Positions 1 to 10,440 of a DNA stretch of 64,000 nucleotides are shown here, one piece after another. The stretch covers positions 14,539,501 through 14,603,500 of the forward strand of contig CM076144.1 of the NCBI GenBank assembly GCA_038025085.1, in the 5' to 3' direction. Position numbers and translations under genes: made by a program. Each line of letters starts with the position of its first letter. The first letter of the stretch is position 1. The notes beneath the pieces are model-generated. The model was not told the DNA's origin. It saw only the letters and a list, made by a program, of their open reading frames with translations, and made no database searches. This DNA is from Tetragonia tetragonoides. Taxonomy: Eukaryota; Streptophyta; Magnoliopsida; Caryophyllales; Aizoaceae.

Positions 1-207
1 TCAAAATCGAGTTTAAATTTGTCAATGTGAACGTTAATTTGTTAACTTAGAACATGAATACCTTTGTACAAGAGTACTCTTGTTTATTTTCATTATTTAC
101 TTAAACTCGTGTAACATTATTGATAATTTCCATATCATATACTCTTCTTTAAGTTCAATTTAATCCTTGTAAATATTAGACTTGGACCACTTGTACATAA
201 TTCATAA

Positions 208-851
208 GAGCATTGTTATCCATGACCGGGAATTTGGTCGTTCATCCTTCTCTCTCCTACTTTCTCCATCCTCCACCTCACCACGACCAATACTATGAAC
301 ATCACCAAAAAACAAGTTTATCCATGAACCAAAATGTTTTGGTCATCATCCTCTCTCTCCTACTTTTGACCCTATCTTCTCTCTCCTCCCAACTTTATAT
401 TTATTTTGCAAAACTATACTAAAATGGGTCTCATTTTATAGATCTCGAAAAAATATAGCCGTTGGTATTTTTATTTTTTTTTTTGATTTTTTATTATTTA
501 TTTATAGCCCTTGCAAAGATGTAACAATTAAAAAAATTTGAGCCAGCCAGGGCGCGACACGTGGCGCGCCAGGACTGGGCGCCTGACGCGCGTGTCAGCG
601 CGCCTGACAGACTTTTTTTTTTTTGTTTTCCGATTTTCAGCATAAAAAAAGGAAGATTTCTTGCAGGGACCCCACTATGAACGAGAATTTGTTTCGGTTG
701 TTTTTCCACCCAAAAACACCCCAAATCTCATTTGGTCATCTTTCTCTCTCCTCATGACCTATATTTGGGTCATGAATAAACCCCATTTTTTGGGTCATCA
801 TCTTTCTATCTCCTCGATGACCCATTTTATGTTCAAGGATAAGGATGCTCT
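208..851. mobile_element. PIF/Harbinger-like MITE
   Basis: The ends form an imperfect terminal inverted repeat: GAGCATTGTTATCCATGA on the left, and the complement of the right end reads AGAGCATCCTTATCCTTGA. The trinucleotide TAA flanks both ends (205-207 and 852-854), the TWA target duplication expected of PIF/Harbinger elements. The interior holds a GC-rich palindromic patch around 540-610, T-runs, and CT-rich repeats near both ends. No transposase is encoded, so it is non-autonomous. The small open frames inside show no protein-like composition. The superfamily call rests on TSD length and TIR style. Confidence 0.6.
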
Positions 852-854
852 TAA

Positions 855-2513
855 TAAACAAAAATCTATGGTCTGCCAATGAGCTTCCAGAAGATTGTAA
901 TTTGAAAATAACTCACTGATCGTGAACCGTCTTGACTTAGATTTATATAGATACTAGAGCACGTAAAATCACACAAGTTAGGCATTGGAATCACTCGAGT
1001 TGGTTGAGAAATGTCTAAGTTATGAATAATGGAAGTTCTGCCCAAATTATTGTAAAAACGGTTTTGTTTGATTTTATAAACAATTTTCGTTATATTATCA
1101 AATAAAATCATAAAAATATGAAACTCTCCAGTTTATGCTTTTAGTGTGTCCAACTAATTATCAAAATAAATTTAGAAGTAACAAGTTGCATTTGGACAAT
1201 CCCTTGTCGATTCTTTATTTCAAACCTCTCATGTGAATAATGAACTTCCTAGTTAACTTCTGTAAATAAATAAATTCTTTGTGAATAATTCCGACTTTTG
1301 AAGATGACGATCGAGACCCAGCCCTGGACAAAAAATTAGGCGAATTTGGACAAAAAATCAACTTAACAAATTAAATTTCATAAATTAAACCAACATATTT
1401 GACTGAAAAAGTGCATGAGCTCATTATAAAGTCCCATATTACAAAGAAAGACAACCACAGATGTTTTATTTTATGTTTTTTGATGGTATTTTTTTAGTAA
1501 ATTATAATAAAATATTGAACGGGCGATGGGTGGATTTCTAGGTCGGGTTCGCGGGTGGAAAATTATCATCCGAATCCGGGGCCGATCCACCCACCACCCG
1601 CCAAATCACTCGTCTTTCGGATTTTCACCCATTTATTTGGGGCGGTTGGAGGGGGTGGAGCGGGTTCGTGGGTACTCGCGACCGATTGATAGGCCTAGTC
1701 GTGACTGAGTTAGGTCATGTGTTTTTCGTTGTCTCTATTTTGGCATTCCGCTTCGTTCTGTTCCGCGCTGTTTCATTCCGCATTCTGTAATTTATTTTGT
1801 CTCACCATTTTATTTCATTATCCGCATCGTTCCAATTCATTCCATTGCTCACCGTTTTCCAGTATTCCGTTAAGGAGAAAATATGTTAGTCTCATATAAA
1901 ATTGTTCTTTGTTTATAATAGGTATCCTTGTTTTGAGTTTGGGGTACAAATCTCTTGTTCAAAGCCGCAAATCTTCAAAGTTGGTTTCAGACTGGGTTAA
2001 TTTTTAATTGCCGATACCTATATATCGTGTTGTCTAGTGATTCACTAGCCAAAATCAAGAATTTTATTATTAATAGAGCTGACAATAGTGCACATGACAC
2101 GAAAATAGGATGTTTTAAACTCGTCCAAACATATTCAATAAAAAACTATCTGAAAGTATACTTTGAAATCTTTCATAGTAACATAGGTATCATTATATAT
2201 TTATTTTTGAATGAAATATTATCAAAGTGATAATTTACACATGAACTTAACAGTCTGAATTGAATTGAACTTAACTGAATTAAATAATATTAAGTTTAGG
2301 ATAACAGAGCATTGGTGGCATAGTAGTGCTTCGATTCATCTCAATGTATAAATTATTTTTCAATTCATCTTCTCGTCAAGCAAAGCCCTTGACCACAATC
2401 ATAGCGATCTCCTTTGGTACCTATTCTCTTTTTGACTCTGACTCTCCACTCCAGTAGTTGTTTTTCTTTCTGTTCTTTTGTTCCATTTTCATATATATGA
2501 AAAATAAATATTA
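855..2513. other. Intergenic, no gene seen
   Basis: No convincing coding region. Around 1520-1705 is a GC-rich, GGGTGG/CCACCC-rich patch ending in GATAGGCCTAG, resembling hAT-type MITE interiors, but no target duplication was located. Around 1730-1870 is a TTCCG/CATTCC-rich low-complexity stretch. Confidence 0.4.
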
Positions 2514-2600
2514 CTCCCTCCGTCCTAGATTAATCTTTACAATGAATTTGGGTACGGAGTCTAGGAAGAGAATGAAATAGTATAAAAGTTCCACCTTTGA
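2514..2600 (+). repeat. Stowaway-like MITE end, partial
   Basis: TACTCCCTCCGTCCTAGATT is the typical terminus of Stowaway (mariner) MITEs. A matching GGAGGGAG right end is not seen before the peroxidase fragment, so this looks like one truncated end. Confidence 0.4.
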
Positions 2601-2798
2601 GGGTGTTTTGAATACTTCACACAAGCGGCAATGATAAGAAAATCAGTACAAGAAACAACTTCAGGACAAACTTTCTCAACAGCGGCCTTAATTTGCAGCT
2701 TAAACAACATCAAACCAGCCAAGCCTTAGATTTGGAGAAGCGGTTTTCTCAGTATATTTTCCATCAAGCCGAACACGGTAGTGAACGCCGAGGAGTTG
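2596..2798 (-). pseudogene. Class III peroxidase fragment (copy A)
   Basis: Reading leftward, the minus strand encodes LDGKYTEKTASPNL, then FDVV, then KAAVEKVCPEVVSCTDFL. This matches the class III secretory peroxidase segment that follows the distal heme pocket (usual form: ASVLLDG, EKTA, PNL, GFDV, AAKAAVEK, CPGVVSCADIL). An in-frame stop follows FDVV and a frameshift lies before KAAVEK. Upstream, LLGVHYRV appears to be what remains of the distal-histidine motif (LLRLHFHDCF), with the catalytic His lost. It is fused to the MYB fragment just upstream on the same strand and cannot encode an enzyme. Confidence 0.75.
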
Positions 2799-2924
2799 GG
2801 TGCGTGGTGGGGTATAAGCATGGGCCTCGACAACGATGTAGTTGGCCTCGATAATGGCGGCATTGGGCTGATCAACAATAATGGCAGCATCATTAGGATT
2901 TTGGTCATCAAGGTCAAGAACAGT

Positions 2925-3073
2925 GCTCCTTTCTTGTTTTTTCTCCTTGAAAATAGTCTTCTTTTGGTTGCATTCCTGTGATTATTGATGGAGTTTTCGG
3001 TTCGACCAGGAATTCGCCTTGCAATTTCTGCCCATCTCTTGCCAAATTGCATATGAGCTTGTACCAAGAACAA
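2925..3073 (-). pseudogene. R2R3-MYB R3-repeat fragment (copy A)
   Basis: The frame reads LVQAHMQFGKRWAEIARRIP then GRTENSINNHRNATKRR and a basic tail. This is the second half of a MYB R3 DNA-binding repeat, including the recognition helix (family form: NKWAEIA.. LPGRTENxIKNHWNATKRR), closest in style to the MYB98/MYB115/MYB118 clade. The usual NHWNATK tryptophan is Arg here. Codons just upstream contain a stop, so the R2 repeat and the start of R3 are missing. The frame then runs into a peroxidase-derived segment. A related R3 fragment lies at about 26.93-27.10 kb. Confidence 0.8.
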
Positions 3074-4879
3074 CGTCGTCTAGAGCTGCTGTGATCCCTT
3101 GTTAGATTGTATGACTTTTTATATGAAAGATATGTAATGTAGCCCAAAAGAGCTGCCATATTTGCACTGAGGCAGTACATATGTGTTCGAACACAGCGTA
3201 ACTCGCTTGTCCTTCTTGATCCACCTAACAAAGAATGTAGTATCAAGTTAAAGTATTGATAAAAACAGAAGAAACTGTAATCTAAAAAGAACAGAAACTA
3301 TAAAAGCTGAAAGAAAGAAGACCATCATATACCTTTGGCGTTTTGGAGTTTATTTTTCTTCTTTCTCGTCTTCATTGTGTTGTGAATTGAAAACTTTGGA
3401 GAACGGACGGCTCAATTTATAGATGAAAAACAGAGGTGAGATCAAATAGAAAGGGGTTGATTTGTTTCACTATTAGATAATGAAAAACCAAAAATTGCCT
3501 TCCTTAAATGTAAATATCTGATGAGGACATTATGTTGATTTGATACCTACAGGGATTGCAAAAGTGTAATATTACTATGATCCAAATCAGCATCCTTATC
3601 TCATTTTCTTTCAATCTAATGACATACGAAAAACATGGAAATGCAATTTTGCTTTTCAATATCGAAAAATATCAACCTTTTTTCCATCAGCCAAGCCTAC
3701 TAGGAACTGAAGTTAAGGAAGAGAAGTTTTTTTTGCTGTGCTTAAGGAAGAGAAGTTGCTTTTGCATTTTGTGCATGTAACAACTCTGTTCTTCAAATTC
3801 TAGGGATTACTATTACTCCAGTGCATGTACACTTGAAATTTCGTTCTCTAAACCAATATATTACATATAACGGGACGACAAACATATGTAAACCTGAAAG
3901 CTTTTAGTATGGTAAAGTGATCTGCATTACATAATGTAGTGACTTTGAGCTAGTTTATAACCAAGTGAGATACTTTGGACACTAACCACTTTAACACTTG
4001 TTCATCAAAATACAGAAAATACACTATATCTTAGAACAAAAATATTGTTCAATACAGCAACCTTCTTCTGCTAACCAATCTTTAGTTACTGATAAAAGTC
4101 TACATAGATTTTCGTCACCAGTGAATATGTCAAACAAGGCCAGTAGAATTGAAGATCACATTAACAATGATATGACACGGTTTCTTTGTATTTCATTGCC
4201 TGTCAGAATTGAAGATCAACAGAAAATACACATTGCCACTTGATTTTATGGAAATCACATAAATCAGGTACTGGAGAGAGCCTCAAACTGGTGCATGCTG
4301 GTGGTCTATTTCTGTAAAAGTCCCTAATCTGACTTGTGTGCTAGTGTAGGTATAGGATTAGAAATCTAAATGATTGTTGGTGAATTCTTAAAGCGTGTGG
4401 TAATACTACTTGTAATCCTCTTTTCCACTTTCTTTCTTTCGTTGCTTGTTTCTATTTTCATTTTTCTTGTACTTATTTCATCGTTGCTGCTTCTGTTATT
4501 TAGTCATCTAGTGGCTACTTTGCCTCATCTGATTTATTTGCAAAGTTGATGTGATTCAGCAAAATCTCTTGGACCATTGTTAAGTACTTTCTGTAGAATG
4601 ATTACCTCTGCGCTTACGAGTTGTTAAAGAGTGCAGTAGCTTCTAGAGAGGCAGATTAATGAATTTGCACAGGTTTTTCTTAATACTTTTCCACTTCTCA
4701 TTGTCTTTAAAATGTCTACTTAGGGAATTTCACCGTTTGTGTATGCAACTACAGAATTTCACCATTAAGACTGCCCGTCAGAAGATCTGCGGGGAATCAC
4801 ATGATGCTACTGGAAGTATTTCAATCCATCTCTTCGATCTGGGAGATGTGAACATGAAGTATTGAATCATATTAGCAAG

Positions 4880-6590
4880 AAAATCAGTAGTTACCGAACA
4901 AAATTAGATATTTAAGTTTTAACCATATGTATCACGTATCATATTACTCGTGTAAGTAAAAAAAGATGATCCATATCAAAAATAGCTGCATGTAAGAAAG
5001 TGAGAAGTAATGGCATACTTGATTGGTATGATGGGATTACGGTCTCAAAATCCTCCTTCGTCTAAGCACACATACCTTTACCAATAAGCCAAATCACACC
5101 TGAACAGGCCATAGCAAGCTGAGGTGTATGGCATCAGAGGAAGCTTTCGATTCAATCAACATAGAGGCCGGGGCATATTGGATATTCATTCAAATTAAGG
5201 GTTAACAGTAAAACTCAGCTACTTAAAGAAGAATAATAAATACAACCTTGAATGCAGAGAACTAAATAAAAATTTCCATAGGTGAATGTTTAGTACTGTC
5301 CAAGAGAGACAATTAGACAAACTAGTAGATTTACATCCTCAAGCACCACTTTAAATCAATCCTGTGTACAGGTTTGCTTTATGTAGCAGATTTTATGTTC
5401 TACCATCAGCAAAACAACCTAGTGAACGGTTGCTTTTCATAAATTCAGAATATTGTGTATCTTCAAACAACTTTTGATTCCCCACAGCTTCTTTGGCCAA
5501 AATATCCGCAACTTGGTTGGTTTCCTTGTACAGTGCTTGATGTAAACTTCCTGGAGTTGACGGCATATCACCCTATATTGGCTGATTATGTTTAGCACAA
5601 TTGTTCCTCTTTGGATTGGCATCATTAAGCATTCTGACATATTTTAAGGAATCAGAATATACAATCAATTTATTCCTGCCATTAGTAATCGCAAGTTCAA
5701 GGCCTTTTTTGATTGCTCAAAAGTTCAGTACTGAGAATATCATTGTTTCCCAAATTTTGTTGGTAACTAAGCAGCCAATGATAGCTAGCATTTCTGAAGA
5801 TTCCCGAAGCTCATGCATAGTTATGCTTCCTTCAATCAATAGTTACTGAACAAAATTACAAAATCTTTTGCTAGCGGAATAAGTATGTCAATCCATCTCT
5901 TCTATTTGGGAGATGTGAACATTAAGTATCTAGAATCATATGAGCAAGAAAATCAGTAGTTACAGAACAAAATTAGGTTTATGTTTTATCCATATGTATC
6001 ACGTATCGAGATCAAAAAAATATGTATCATGTATCATATCACTCGTGTAAGTAGAAAATATGAGTTATACCATAAACAGATGCATGTACTACAGTAAGAA
6101 GCAGTGGCATAGTTTATTGGTATGACAGTGAGATGGTCTCAAATCCTCCACCATCTAAAGCAAACATACCCTAACCGATAACAGGTTTTCAAGCCAAAGC
6201 GCACCTGTACATACAGTACCCTAGCAATCGTGGTGTATGACATCCGAGGGAGCTTTCGATTCATTCAACATAGACCATCTTAAGTAGCTAGAATCAAATT
6301 AGTAAGATAAACTGTAGTTACCAAGCACAATAAGACTACAATGTTTTAACCATATGTATCACGTATCATATTACTCGTGTAAGTAGAAAATATGAGCCAT
6401 ACCATAAACAGTTGTATGCCTGCATGTAAGAAAGTAAGAAGCAGGGGCATAATTAATTGGTTTCATAGTTTGACAGTAAGATGGTCTCAAAATCCTCCAC
6501 CATCTAAAGCAGACATACCTTAACCGATAACAGGTTATCAAGCTAGCACACCTGAACAGTGGCATAGCAAGTTGAGGTGTATGCCATCAG
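4880..6590. repeat. Three tandem-like copies of a ~300-bp repeat
   Basis: Copies at about 4915-5180, 5985-6265 and 6350-6590 share ATATGTATCACGTATCATAT, CTCGTGTAAGTAGAAAA, GGTCTCAAAATCCTCC and AACCGATAACAGG. Blocks B (29950-30230) and C (33885-34120) each hold a single copy, so the triplication is specific to block A. No coding content is recognised. Confidence 0.6.
5440..5850 (-). pseudogene. LINE RNase H remnant (block A)
   Basis: The minus strand holds a decayed C-terminal RNase H of a plant LINE. The corresponding sequence in block B (30480-30900) reads more clearly as YRETNQVADILAKEATGNQV, the last catalytic Asp being in VAD. Several frameshifts and stops are present. Its recurrence in block B shows that it was part of the repeat before duplication. 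Confidence 0.55.
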
Positions 6591-7496
6591 AGGAAAACTT
6601 CCATACGTGAATGTTGAGTACTATCCAAGCAAAACAATTTAATCAAACTAGTAAGTGTAAGTCAATCTCATGTACAAATTTGCTTTATGTAGCAGAATTG
6701 TAGTACATTTACATTGATATCTGAAGAACTGAATGGAAAATCGTGCACACCATAAAATGTAATCTAAACATGCTCTTTCGCTTAATTTCAGTACTTTTTT
6801 CAGCCAAATAAAATGATGTCTACTAGGAGGATGCTTAACTATCCGGAATAACTAAAATGACGGTCATTCAACTGTAAACCAGCTCTATAGATCTTCTCAT
6901 GCCTGCAATGCTACAACTCACAGATCTATTCTGCACTTGGTATTTTACTTAGCACAAATAAAAAACCAGCAAGATAAATTATGCTCATACCAAATGGTAA
7001 ATGTATATATATACATGGTCTTCTGCCTAAAAGACACTAGATCAGTGGTGGCATTGTTTCATTCTAACATAAGCACACCAAGGATAGTATTAGTAGCTAG
7101 GCACCTTGACGCAATAAAAGATGGATACTAATATTACCAACCAAGGTCTTCAGTAATAGCTGAAATAGTAAATGCAGGTGAAGAAAGTATGATCTATATA
7201 TATTCGAACGTTGTTCAACATACGTTAGGTAGCAGAGAAGCACAGAATCTAATCAATATATACAAGTTAGCCACAAGTACACTACCAACTTCTGAAGGGC
7301 GATGACAGCGATCATATTATAAAAACTTAGAATTATGAAGCAAAACCATATATGAATGAGCTTGATAGTGACGGAGATCAACAGCATTACTTATTGAACA
7401 AAATAAATTGAATGGAGATCATTAGGGATGATTTGTTACACAGAGGTACCCTACCCCTTTTCTTCCCTTTAATAAAGACCTTCAAGAATGACAAAT

Positions 7497-8255
7497 TGTT
7501 GGGAAAAATTACGGTATTTACCCACAATCACAACAACAGATAATCGGAAAAATAAAGTGAAAGAACCCAAAATCAATACAGATAATTTTTAAGTGGAAAA
7601 CCCCTCTCAATTAGGGAAAAAACCACGGTGCGGATCTCCACGTGCTAAAATATAATCCACTATGATAATCAAGAGTACAAAGGCAACAATAACAAGATCA
7701 AACAACAAGTAGACTATCTATCTTTGGTACTAGTACAAATTGACAAACCCTAGCTCAATTTGGTACTCCCACAAACCCAAAGATACACCCACAAATACTT
7801 GTTGATGACCGATCCAAGTACTCTGATTATCTTCACCCGAACAAGCCGAATCAATCGTAAGTTGGACAAACCTTTTGGAGAACACCTCTGTTCCTCTCAC
7901 TCTCTGTTTGTTGGCACTCACTGGCTTTCTTCTCTTTTCTGTTCTTCGGCTGTTTTTGTGCTTGTGTCTCACGGCTTGCTTCTGTCAAAAAAAAAATGCC
8001 GTCTCCCTTCTAATAGTTGCTCCTCCAGCAACTTAAGATATAATCAAGCCCTTTTTGTCACTTAGTGGGCCAAACTAAAAATAACAAAGGCAAAGGCCCA
8101 CAAGTTGCCCAACACACACAAACTCACGCAGCATACTAGTACTTTTCTTTTCTATTTCTTTTTCACTTTTGTTCTATTTTATTTTCTTTACAAACTTAAA
8201 TAAAATAAAACACAACTTAATAATAGTATTTGGTATTTGGGGTGTTACCTCAACA
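7497..8255 (-). repeat. LTR 1 (3' LTR in coding sense)
   Basis: Starts TGTTGGGAAAAATTACGG and ends TACCTCAACA on the plus strand, with TG..CA ends. About 759 bp. It differs from the other two LTRs by scattered changes (for example GGGAAAAAT against GGGGAAAACT at the start and an A-run near 7990). Open frames shared by all three LTRs are not protein-like. Confidence 0.85.
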
Positions 8256-8739
8256 AATCCTCCCTCGACCCAAATCACCAAATACCTCCACCTTGTCCGA
8301 GAATCGGGCCTTCTTCTTCACGGTCTTGCTCCTCCCTACGCAATGACCCTCAACATAGCACAAGTTGTTCTCCGCCTTTCTTCCTTGCACAATCAAAGTA
8401 GCACCACGATACACCTTGCATCACCTTCCCGTACCAATGTATCTACACCCTTCCGATATCAACTCACCCAACGAAATCACATTGACACGAGCATTGGGTA
8501 CATACCTCACATTGTGGAAGGTTCTAGTCACACCACCATGGAGCTCAATTCAGATGCTACCCATCCCTTTCACCTTCATCTTCCCACTCCCCATGTTGAT
8601 GTCACCATACTCACCATCTTGGTACAAAGTATGAAACATACTTTGGTCTCTACAAATATGAACCGAAGCGCCGGAGTCCTATACCCAACTCTCTTTGCTT
8701 TCCTTTCCCTCATTGTTACTACCCAAGAACAACTCCTTA
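8256..8739 (-). pseudogene. Copia protease-region remnant, interior 1
   Basis: Downstream of gag the minus strand reads DSGASVHICRDQSMF, the aspartic protease active site (DSGAS) of Copia polyproteins. It continues into FHNVRYVPNARVNVISLGEL, the segment before GAG-pre-integrase. A TAG stands immediately before DSGAS and a TGA lies about 50 codons later. The second interior has the same two stops. No integrase follows; the frame runs into the purine tract and LTR 1. Confidence 0.75.
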
Positions 8740-9600
8740 TTACCAATCACTAGACATAACCACATTAGAGGAACCGCTATCATCATTAATTTTGGTCTTA
8801 CCCATCTTCTCTTGCAGCTGCTTGAAACTCTTCAAATCATCTCTCATCTTTGGGCAACGACTCTGAATATGACCCTTCTCACCACAATAGTAACACTCCA
8901 TGTTACTAAAGTCTCTCACGCGCGACTTCGATCTACTTCTCGGGCCACCTCCTCTCCTCTCATGATTCCTCCCTCTTTCGGACACCTCTGCAGCTAGTAC
9001 TCGATCTCCTCCATTCCTTGAAGAGATACCATCAACCTGCAACATCATCCGTTCATTCTCTCTCAACACTGTCATTGCTTCATCTAGCGTAATCTCTGTC
9101 CTCCCTACAACTAATGTCTGCACAATTGGCCTGTAGGACTTAGGTAGTGAAGTCAACAATAACAATGCCTCCTCTTGATCGGAGATCTTCTCATCTGCAT
9201 TTCTCAATTGGCATACAAGCTGGTTAAAATTATTTATGTGGTCCTGCAACAATGTACCTTGCTCCATCTTCAGCTGATACACCTCATATCTCAAACAAAG
9301 CTTGTTAGTCAGTGACTTTGATGCATATACACTCTGGAGTTTTTCCAACAACTTCTTTGGATCTATCTCAGTGAAGTAGTTATACTTAATCTCCGGAGCC
9401 ATAGCTAATCTAATAGTACTGGCAGCTTTCTTCTTCTTCGATGTCCATTGGGCATCGGTCACCCCAGTAGGCTTTGTCTCATCTAAAGCCTCATCTAAGT
9501 TCTGCTGAACCAACAAATCCCCAACAGTACTTTTCCACACAGTAAAATTAATTTTACCATCGAACAAAGGAATATCAAATTTGGGCACACTCCCAGACAT
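8740..9600 (-). CDS. gag: Copia-type Gag polyprotein (UBN2 domain plus zinc knuckle), interior 1
   Basis: A 286-residue open frame starts at an ATG (MSGSVPKFDIPLFDGKINF) about 90 nt after the primer site. Residues about 10-150 form the Copia Gag/UBN2 fold, with the usual KFDIPLFDG opening, WTSKKKKA, and LLQDHINNFNQL. Residues about 236-250 are a CCHC zinc knuckle (CYYCGEKGHIQSRC), preceded by an Arg/Ser-rich stretch. Gag would form cytoplasmic virus-like particles and package element RNA. The frame ends early (MSSDW) because of one extra base relative to the second copy, which reads on for about 24 residues. It is otherwise undamaged and is the only intact product of the array. Confidence 0.85.
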   Translation of the reverse strand: MSGSVPKFDIPLFDGKINFTVWKSTVGDLLVQQNLDEALDETKPTGVTDAQWTSKKKKAASTIRLAMAPEIKYNYFTEIDPKKLLEKLQSVYASKSLTNKLCLRYEVYQLKMEQGTLLQDHINNFNQLVCQLRNADEKISDQEEALLLLTSLPKSYRPIVQTLVVGRTEITLDEAMTVLRENERMMLQVDGISSRNGGDRVLAAEVSERGRNHERRGGGPRSRSKSRVRDFSNMECYYCGEKGHIQSRCPKMRDDLKSFKQLQEKMGKTKINDDSGSSNVVMSSDW

Positions 9601-9673
9601 CTTACTTGCACAAAATAATTCCTCCCTTCAACAAATACAGTAATTTTCCCACCACACGGATCCTACAACCAAA

Positions 9674-9685
9674 GCTCTGATACCA
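9674..9685 (-). promoter_or_regulatory. Primer-binding site (initiator tRNA-Met), interior 1
   Basis: The minus strand reads TGGTATCAGAGC, complementary to the 3' end of initiator tRNA-Met, two bases from the end of LTR 2. It fixes the minus-strand orientation. Confidence 0.85.
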
Positions 9686-9687
9686 CT

Positions 9688-10440
9688 TGTTGGGGAAAAC
9701 TACGGTATTTACCCACAATCACAACAACAGATAATCGGAAAAATAAAGTGCAAGAACCCAAAATCAACACAGACAATTTTTACGTGGAAAACCCCTCTCA
9801 ATTAGGGAAAAATCACGGTGCAGATCTCCACGTGCTAAAATATAATCCACTATGATAATCAAGAGTACAAAGGCAACAATAACAAGATCAAAAAGTAGAC
9901 TATCTATCTTTGGTACTAGTACAAATTGACAAACCCTAGCTCAGTTTGGTACTCCCACAAATCCAAAGATACACCCACAAATACTTGTCGATGACCGATC
10001 CAAGTACTCTGATTATCTTCACCCGAACAAGCCGAATCAACCGTGAGTTGGACAAACCTTTTGGAGAACACCTCTATTCCTCTCACTCTCTGTTTGTTGG
10101 CACTCACTGGCTCTCTTCTCTTTTCTGTTCTTCGGCTGTTTTTGTGCTTGTGTCTCACGGCTTGCATCTGTCAAAAAGAAATGCCATCTCCCTTCTAATA
10201 GTTGCTCCTCCAGCAACTTAAGATATAATCAAGCCCTTTTTGTCACTTAGTGGGCCAAACTAAAAATAACAAAGGCAAAGGCCCACAAATTGTCCAACAC
10301 ACGCAAACTCACGCAGCATACTAGTACTTTTCTTTTCTATTTCTTTTTCACTTTTGTTCTATTTTATTTTCTTTACAAACTTAAATAAAATAAAACATAA
10401 CTTAATAATAGTATTTGGTATTTGGGGTGTTATCTCAACA
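9688..10440 (-). repeat. LTR 2 (shared middle LTR)
   Basis: About 753 bp, TGTTGGGG to CTCAACA. It serves as the 5' LTR of interior 1 and the 3' LTR of interior 2. No target duplication flanks it, as expected for a recombination-derived middle LTR. Confidence 0.85.

Larger units (their letters stand above)
3074..7450 (-). repeat. Repeat block A (copies at 28.3-31.7 and 32.9-35.6 kb)
   Basis: This stretch recurs in diverged form twice more in the window. Landmarks: the GAGGCAGTACATA-type segment (about 3165, again about 28545); AGAAGATCTGC with the following GATGTGAACAT (about 4780-4855, again 33727-33815); GAGAGGCAGATTA (about 4647 and 29733); and the motif near 7320-7400 (again 31170-31280 and 34920-35010). 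It carries LINE RNase H remnants and a roughly 300-bp repeat. A short possible first exon (MKTRKKKNKLQ, minus, about 3345-3380) ending at a GTATAT donor sits where the MYB gene's 5' end would be and recurs in block B near 28.73 kb. No intact gene is present. Confidence 0.6.

Noticed and set aside
7760..8065. LTR open frames repeated in all three LTRs
   Set aside because: They recur because the LTR recurs; LTRs of this type do not encode protein and no domain is visible.
8169..8753. 194-codon plus-strand open frame
   Set aside because: It is antisense to the Copia protease remnant and LTR edge; a parallel frame recurs in the second interior. Composition is not protein-like.
9674..9685. tRNA gene from the TGGTATCAGAGC match
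   Set aside because: Only the 12-nt primer complement is present at three places, each two bases from an LTR; no cloverleaf follows.
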